From NCBI GenBank assembly GCA_017503725.1, contig JAFVSL010000010.1, forward strand, positions 1-64,000: a stretch of DNA of 64,000 nucleotides, written 5' to 3'. Under the pieces are notes generated by a model that was given only the letters and a program-made list of their open reading frames with translations, searched no databases and was not told where the DNA came from. The position numbers and the translations under genes are program-made. The stretch is from Alphaproteobacteria bacterium. Its GTDB lineage: Bacteria > Pseudomonadota > Alphaproteobacteria > Rs-D84. Positions 58,870 through 64,000 of the stretch are shown one piece after another (positions within the stretch are counted from its first letter, which is position 1; every line of letters begins with the position of its first letter).

Positions 58870-60510
58870 ATGAAAAGATTATCTAAAATTTTATGTGGCG
58901 CATCATTGTTGGTGCTGGGGCCGGTCGCGGCAAATGCGGCGGGAACATATTATACCGGTGGGTACCAATCGCCCCAGACCGCACGATATCAATCGTCTGC
59001 GTTTTCAAATGCGAATAATAATGCGGCGCGTTCCGCGTCGGGTGTGTCGTCTTATAACCAGGCGCGATATAATTCGGCGGGGTATAATACCACGGGTTAT
59101 GGTGCGACATATGCCAATCGTTATGCGCAAAATGCGCGCACAAATACGAATGCGCGCGCGCAGTCAGCCCAGCCCCAGGTGGCGTCCAGTGGAAACGGAT
59201 TTCATATTGATGCGGGATTGTCTTATAAGACGGGGATGTGGCAATTTGAAATGAATAATGCGGGGTCTAAATTGCATTATGACAACCTGATGTGGGGTGT
59301 GTTTGATGTAAACGCCGGGTATGATTTTAATGTTGGTAATACAAAGTTGACCGTTGATGCGGGGTTGGAATATGGAATGCAGTTGGGTGAATCCACGATG
59401 ATTGACGACGATATTACCAATGGTGGATCGTTAATCGGATATTGGGACGGGTACGAGGAATATTCACGTGCGTTGGCAATCGGTACCAGTAAAGATGGCG
59501 ATATGTTGGGCCTGCGTGCGGGTGTTGGGTTAAAAGATTTCTTTACGTGGGGACGTGTAAAAATTACACCGTCAATTGGTTGGCGTCACCTGAATTATAA
59601 ATTAGATACGTCAAACAACTATGCGTTGAATATAGATACAATTGGTGGTACGGATGGGTGCTTGTCGGGTGATGGATTAACGCAATGTTGGCCGTCGATT
59701 AAGTTCTTTAAGGTTGTAGCTGAAAATGTTGGGGGCGAAACAGTTAACTTTGTTGATTATACATCGGGTGGCGTTTTTGAATATATTGATTTGGATGGTG
59801 ACAAGTATGCGGATGCGGTTGGGATTCCGCTGAATCAGGCAAATGGTGGCGCTTATATTGATACATTGGAAACGTTTTATTCACATATGTCAGATGTCAG
59901 TCATTCGTATGATGTAACGTGGACAGGGCCATATTTGGCGATGGATATGTTATATGATATCAATGCAAACAATTCGGTGACGGCGCGGGTTGAATTGGGA
60001 CTGCCGATGTATGATGTGACCGCCGATCAGCCATATCGTCCAGACTGGCAACATCCAAAGTCGATCGAAGACAAGGGTGATTTTGGTTCGGCAATACACT
60101 TTGGTGTTGGCGCAAATTGGCGCACGGCCATTACGGATGCGGTATCACTGTCGTTGGGTGTGACGTATGATTATTATAATGTCAGTGGTGCGGATGCAAC
60201 GACATATTTGGATGCAGCGTATTGGGAAAATGCGTATTATGCAATCTTGGCGTCTTATTATTATGATACCAGATTTGATTTTGCAGGTAATTGGGATGCG
60301 TCCCAGGATGCGATGTTAAACGGGTTCGAAGGACCTCTGTATGATGTGAATGGTAATCCTACTGGTGAAGAGGGAATGTATGCGCCAGATCCGGATGCCG
60401 TATATATCAATCAGGCACGTAACAACGGTTGGAAAGATACGGTCAAGGATGAAATTGATTCTTTCTTCCGCTCGTTGGGTGTGCGTGTGGGCTTGAATAT
60501 TAAATTCTAG
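58870..60510 (+). CDS. outer-membrane beta-barrel protein with low-complexity N-terminal segment
   Basis: This 546-aa protein uses the start MKRLSKILCGASLLVLG, supported by AAAGGGG, and has a signal peptide ending near NAAG. A Tyr/Asn/Ala/Arg-rich linker (about 25-110) repeats the pattern YN-A-YN--GY. The rest has regular amphipathic strands (GVFDVNAGYDFNVGN, LGLRAGVGLKDF, AIHFGVGANWR) and ends NIKF. This suggests a barrel of ten or more strands with long loops. TATAAT lies about 40 bases upstream. It is the first of three closely spaced envelope genes. Confidence 0.75.
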   Translation: MKRLSKILCGASLLVLGPVAANAAGTYYTGGYQSPQTARYQSSAFSNANNNAARSASGVSSYNQARYNSAGYNTTGYGATYANRYAQNARTNTNARAQSAQPQVASSGNGFHIDAGLSYKTGMWQFEMNNAGSKLHYDNLMWGVFDVNAGYDFNVGNTKLTVDAGLEYGMQLGESTMIDDDITNGGSLIGYWDGYEEYSRALAIGTSKDGDMLGLRAGVGLKDFFTWGRVKITPSIGWRHLNYKLDTSNNYALNIDTIGGTDGCLSGDGLTQCWPSIKFFKVVAENVGGETVNFVDYTSGGVFEYIDLDGDKYADAVGIPLNQANGGAYIDTLETFYSHMSDVSHSYDVTWTGPYLAMDMLYDINANNSVTARVELGLPMYDVTADQPYRPDWQHPKSIEDKGDFGSAIHFGVGANWRTAITDAVSLSLGVTYDYYNVSGADATTYLDAAYWENAYYAILASYYYDTRFDFAGNWDASQDAMLNGFEGPLYDVNGNPTGEEGMYAPDPDAVYINQARNNGWKDTVKDEIDSFFRSLGVRVGLNIKF

Positions 60511-60527
60511 GGTGTATAATTTCCGCT

Positions 60528-61130
60528 ATGAAAAGAATTTTAGGTATCTTGTCTTTGTTTGTAATGTCCGCGGCGGGTGCCGCGGATTTGCGCGGCAATG
60601 TGTCTCTGAATATTACCAGTGATACCGCCGCGGCCGCGAAAAATATCGCAATGACAGAGGCTCGCCGTCAAATCGTTACAGATATTCTGGGGCAATATTC
60701 GGACAAAGATGCGTTGAATTTGGCCCTGGGTGAGGCGGATGACAATGCGCTGAATGCCCTGATTGCGTCGACCGAAATTGATGACGAACAGGCGTCCCCC
60801 ACAACTTATTCGGCAAATATTTCTATGACGCTGGATGCGGATGCGGTGCGGACGTGGTTGGCGGAAAAAGGTGTGCAAAATTGGTTGCCGGATGCGGATA
60901 ATATCAATCGATTTGTCGTGTGGGCGGAATTGTCATCCCCGATTGCAAATTGGGTGGAATTAAATGATATTGCACGTCGTGAAAATGTGGATGTCGCAAT
61001 AAAAAGCATTAACGGTAATCGCCTAATGTTTGATTTGCCTATGTCGTCGCGTGGCACGTTCACGATTGCCGTACGCGAAGGTGGGTGGCACTATGCCAAT
61101 ATGGATGGCGCATTACGTATTTGGAAATAG
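60528..61130 (+). CDS. exported protein, possibly DUF2066-like
   Basis: This 200-aa protein starts with a signal peptide (MKRILGILSLFVMSAAGAAD). The early segment SDTAAAAKNIAMTEARRQIV resembles the start of DUF2066 proteins, and the rest alternates strands and helices. It is 17 bases after the barrel gene and 21 bases before the next exported protein, so the three are probably one operon. The family match is tentative and the role unknown. Confidence 0.55.
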   Translation: MKRILGILSLFVMSAAGAADLRGNVSLNITSDTAAAAKNIAMTEARRQIVTDILGQYSDKDALNLALGEADDNALNALIASTEIDDEQASPTTYSANISMTLDADAVRTWLAEKGVQNWLPDADNINRFVVWAELSSPIANWVELNDIARRENVDVAIKSINGNRLMFDLPMSSRGTFTIAVREGGWHYANMDGALRIWK

Positions 61131-61151
61131 TTTTTATATAGGGGTGCAGTC

Positions 61152-62006
61152 TTGAAACGTATTTCAGTTGTGTTGTTGGGGATGTTGTTGCCGTGTATGG
61201 CGTTTGCAGATGATGAAAAGTCCTCTGATTTGGTGTTGTCTGTGCGACGTATTGGTCTGGAATTATCCCAGACGACGGTGCGAAATTCATTAGAATACAA
61301 GGATTCGCCAATTTCCGCACTAAGTGCCGACAGCCAGGAATTTATCAAAGGGGTATTTGATACCGCCTTGGAATACAAGAAAAATCGTTTTCAGTGGGAC
61401 AATGCACTGTTTATGGAATATGGTGAAACCAAACTGAAACCGGCCGATGGTGATGTCACGTCCAGTGAAAATGCCGACGATATTTTATTGTCTAGTAATT
61501 TAGAATATGAATGCTGGGAATTTAGCGGGTTCAAATTTGGTCCAACGGTGCGTGCGGCGTATGATACCGAATTTGTGGCGTCTGGGGATGCACCACGTCA
61601 GAATGTTGTGCGTGGTAATGCCGGTTTGTCTTTGTTTGGTAATACCGTATTGAAAAGTTTCTATTTGACCGGTGTGTATGAATATGATTTTACATATTCT
61701 GATGAAAAAACGTCAAAGTTGGCAGCGGAACTGGGGTGGCGATTGGAATACCAAATTCGTGAAGGTGTGAAATTATCGTCAAATGGATATTATCGTGAAT
61801 ATCTTAGTTATTCGGATTATGTGCCAATGGATTTAGAGCGTGATTTAAGCGCCGTTGCGCGTCTGGATACAAATTTGTGGGGTGATTTGACGTTGGGGCC
61901 ATATGTGCAATATCGCCGTGCGCGTGCCCGTGGTGTCGACGTATACGGCAGTAATTTAATTATTGGTATATCGTTTAATTATATAACCAAGTTTGGGTTG
62001 CTGTGA
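61152..62006 (+). CDS. outer-membrane beta-barrel protein
   Basis: This 284-aa protein has a TTG start (61152) behind AGGGGTG and signal peptide MKRISVVLLGMLLPCMAFA. The mature part shows alternating amphipathic strands (FDTALEYKKNRFQWDNALFM, KLAAELGWRLEYQI, LGPYVQYRRARARG) and ends in a hydrophobic strand. DUF481/DUF3078-like barrels look similar. It is the last gene of the presumed three-gene envelope operon and is followed by a terminator. Confidence 0.7.
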   Translation: MKRISVVLLGMLLPCMAFADDEKSSDLVLSVRRIGLELSQTTVRNSLEYKDSPISALSADSQEFIKGVFDTALEYKKNRFQWDNALFMEYGETKLKPADGDVTSSENADDILLSSNLEYECWEFSGFKFGPTVRAAYDTEFVASGDAPRQNVVRGNAGLSLFGNTVLKSFYLTGVYEYDFTYSDEKTSKLAAELGWRLEYQIREGVKLSSNGYYREYLSYSDYVPMDLERDLSAVARLDTNLWGDLTLGPYVQYRRARARGVDVYGSNLIIGISFNYITKFGLL

Positions 62007-62007
62007 T

Positions 62008-62034
62008 AAAAATCCCCGGACGTCGGGGTTTTTT
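62008..62034 (+). terminator. terminator of the envelope operon
   Basis: AATCCCCGACG-type stem CCCCG/CGGGG followed by six T. Confidence 0.8.
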
Positions 62035-62087
62035 ATTGAAAATTTTAGATGGTTTGATATACTGCAATTTAATATGGGGTAAGAAAA

Positions 62088-63302
62088 ATGCAAAATGAAT
62101 TATTGGCTGAATTACAGGCACGTGGATTTATAAATCAGACATCCAATATGGATGGTTTGAATGATGCGTTAAACGCGGGAAAAATTACGGCATATTTGGG
62201 ATCTGATCCAACGGCGGATTCGTTGCACGTTGGGCATTTGGTGCCGGTGATGATGATGCGGTGGTTGCAAAAGTATGGTCACAAGCCAATCGCGTTGGTT
62301 GGTGGGGCGACGGGGCGTATCGGTGATCCGTCGGGACGTGATTCTGGGCGACCAATGATGACCGAAGAGGTTTTGGCAAAAAATGTTGCCGGGCTGAAAA
62401 AATCTTTTTCCAAGTTCTTTAAGTTTGGTGATGGTGCATCAGATGCACTGATGGTTGATAATTATGATTGGATGAAAAATTACAGCCATATGGATTTTTT
62501 ACGTGATTTTGGGACTGATTTTACGGTGCCACGTATGTTGTCTATGGATTCGGTAAAGCGTCGATTGGACAATGGTATGACGTTCCTGGAATTTAATTAT
62601 ATGACGTTCCAGGCGGTGGATTTTTTAACACTGTATCGTGAACATAATTGTATTTTGCAGACCTGTGGGGCGGACCAATGGGGTAACGCCATTATGGGTA
62701 TCGAATTGATTCGTAAAAAGTTGGGCAAAGAGGCATTTGTTTTATCGACCGCATTGATTACGGATTCTAATGGAAATAAAATTGGCAAGTCGGCGGGAAA
62801 TGCCGTCTGGGTCAACGAAGACAAAACGTCCCCATATGAATATTATCAGTATTTCCGCAACACCCCGGATGATTTGGTGGAAAAATTCCTTAAAATCTTT
62901 ACGGAAATTCCGTTGGATGAAATTGCGCGCCTGGCACAGTTACAGGGGGCGGAATTAAATGCCGCCAAAAAGGTGTTGGCGTTTGCAGCCACTGAAATTG
63001 CACACGGGCGTGACGCGGCACGTGCCGCAGAAGAGGCCGCCAATGCCCTGTTCGGGGGTGGTGCAAATATGGAAAATGTACCAACCACTCAAATTGAAAT
63101 GGCATCAGATATGGGGATATTGGATTTCCTGTGCGCAACGGGGCTGTTCCCATCCAGGTCAGAGGCGCGCCGTATGGTCGAGCAGGGCGGTATCCAAATT
63201 GATGGAAATAAAATTACAGATCCAAAGTATATCGTTGCGATTGCTGATGAATTTATGGTGCAAAAGGGTAAAAAAACATTTTTGAAAGTTGTTAAAAAAT
63301 AA
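62088..63302 (+). CDS. tyrS: tyrosyl-tRNA synthetase
   Basis: This 404-aa class I synthetase has HIGH-type HVGH (47-50), the KMSKS-type KIGKS (231-235), tyrosine-binding YLGSDPTADSLH and CGADQWGN. A C-terminal S4 RNA-binding domain (PSRSEARRMVEQGGIQIDG) is present. Full length. Its stop overlaps the start of the next gene by one base (TAATG), so translation is coupled. Confidence 0.97.
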   Translation: MQNELLAELQARGFINQTSNMDGLNDALNAGKITAYLGSDPTADSLHVGHLVPVMMMRWLQKYGHKPIALVGGATGRIGDPSGRDSGRPMMTEEVLAKNVAGLKKSFSKFFKFGDGASDALMVDNYDWMKNYSHMDFLRDFGTDFTVPRMLSMDSVKRRLDNGMTFLEFNYMTFQAVDFLTLYREHNCILQTCGADQWGNAIMGIELIRKKLGKEAFVLSTALITDSNGNKIGKSAGNAVWVNEDKTSPYEYYQYFRNTPDDLVEKFLKIFTEIPLDEIARLAQLQGAELNAAKKVLAFAATEIAHGRDAARAAEEAANALFGGGANMENVPTTQIEMASDMGILDFLCATGLFPSRSEARRMVEQGGIQIDGNKITDPKYIVAIADEFMVQKGKKTFLKVVKK

Positions 63303-64000
63303 TGAAGAAAGTAATCGCAATATTTTCTTTGTTATCTGTGGTCGCGGTACCCGCATTCGGGGCCAGTGAATTGTCCAAAATAAATGCCCAGATAAAGCAA
63401 ACAGAACAACAGAATAAAAAACTGGAAGAGCGCGTAAAAACATCGGAACGTGATGTTGCCAAGACCAAGAAAGATTTGGTACGTGTTGCAGATCGGGTAA
63501 GCTCACTCGAAGAACAACGCAGTGCAATGGCAAAAAAAATCGAGGACTTAGATCGTCAACGCGATAAAATATCCGCCGAAATGGACAAAAACCGGGAACG
63601 AATTGCCGATGCTGCGGCGGGTGTTTTGTTTGTTGCCGCACACCCCAGTTTTGACAGTGCTGATATGCAATCTTATGTGCTGACGTCGGCGGTGTTGTCG
63701 GGGGCGGCAAATCGTTTCGAAGACGAGATTGAAAAAGCAAACCAGCAGATTGCGGAACTTGAAAAAATTCGCAATGCGCGTGCGGTTGAAAAAGAAAAAT
63801 TGGACAGAACCGCTAAAAAATATGGCAAAGAAAAAAATCAGTTGGATAAACTGCTTAGAACACGTAGCGCCCAGAACGAGAAGTTGAAAAATGAACATTC
63901 GGCCCTGCAAAAGAAATTGCGCGAATTGTCGGCGCGCGCAAAAAGTATTTCTGAATTATCGGCCGGCGTGGGAAGTTCCGAGATGTCATCAGATGCACGT
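63302..64000 (+). CDS. EnvC-like murein hydrolase activator (5' part, cut by window end)
   Basis: The 233 visible residues start MKKVIAIFSLLSVVAVPAFG, a signal peptide. Two long coiled coils follow (ELSKINAQIKQTEQQNKKLE and IEKANQQIAELEKIR) around a helical AAGVLFVAAHPSF segment. This is the pattern of EnvC/NlpD-type proteins, whose LytM (M23) domain would follow beyond the window. They activate amidases at the division septum. The reading frame is open to the last base. The call rests on the N-terminal architecture only. Confidence 0.7.
   Translation, partial: MKKVIAIFSLLSVVAVPAFGASELSKINAQIKQTEQQNKKLEERVKTSERDVAKTKKDLVRVADRVSSLEEQRSAMAKKIEDLDRQRDKISAEMDKNRERIADAAAGVLFVAAHPSFDSADMQSYVLTSAVLSGAANRFEDEIEKANQQIAELEKIRNARAVEKEKLDRTAKKYGKEKNQLDKLLRTRSAQNEKLKNEHSALQKKLRELSARAKSISELSAGVGSSEMSSDAR

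Noticed and set aside
1-64000. CRISPR array or cas genes
   Set aside because: No regularly spaced repeats of 23-40 bp with unique spacers and no Cas-like protein were seen.

Overview
The window looks like the chromosome of a gut-type alphaproteobacterium with a moderate-GC, streamlined genome. It resembles the uncultured RF32-like lineages, but that placement is inferred from gene content and not tested. Core genes (clpP-clpX, infA, rpsB-tsf, rpmB, rpsU, rpsF-rpsR-rplI, polA, pth, tyrS) are proteobacterial. The oxygen-independent class III ribonucleotide reductase indicates anaerobic growth. The Mpi-like serine recombinase and the DUF4301-type protein are families I associate with Bacteroidetes, which suggests gene exchange in the gut.

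Layout. 1-310: a tRNA 3' end at the edge and a degenerate tRNA copy. 305-4.5 kb: a methyltransferase and a large Pmp-like autotransporter. 4.5-6.6 kb: clpP-clpX behind a possible heat-shock promoter. 6.6-15.2 kb: a cluster of large exported cysteine-rich proteins with infA between two groups. 15.2-18.9 kb: nrdD, a separate ORF carrying the glycyl-radical tail, and nrdG, with NrdR boxes upstream. 18.9-22.7 kb: an acyl-CoA ligase, two small unknown genes, and an exported Cys-rich protein behind a structured leader RNA. 22.8-25.7 kb: tRNA-Arg with a duplicated 3' end, then a leftward Fic-kinase-Smr-tdk cluster. 25.9-38.5 kb: envelope genes (S41 protease, PBP1C, alpha-2-macroglobulin, subtilase) plus a recombinase. 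38.6-46.8 kb: two related structured RNAs, each preceding a small ORF, with rpsB-tsf, rpmB, DUF4301 and an N-domain-less ClpB. 46.8-55.5 kb: an ABC exporter, a hydrolase, ribosomal genes, polA, a barrel protein and pth. 55.5-64 kb: a fourth Cys-rich protein, tRNA-Leu(AAG), three envelope proteins, tyrS and an EnvC-like protein cut by the window end.

Themes. Much of the window encodes the cell surface. Four paralogous secreted proteins share an exactly spaced five-cysteine signature and probably rely on disulphide bonds in the periplasm or outside the cell. PBP1C and alpha-2-macroglobulin overlap as a peptidoglycan repair and anti-protease module. ClpXP and ClpB share a sigma-32-like promoter layout.

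The least explained signals are (1) two homologous, multi-stem leader-like RNAs at 38.6 and 46.4 kb with conserved alternative pairing and a terminator just before a small ORF, (2) the Cys-rich family, (3) the split NrdD, (4) a tRNA-Leu with an AAG anticodon, and (5) the recurrent duplication of tRNA 3' ends with their terminators. All statements come from reading the sequence; no database search was possible.
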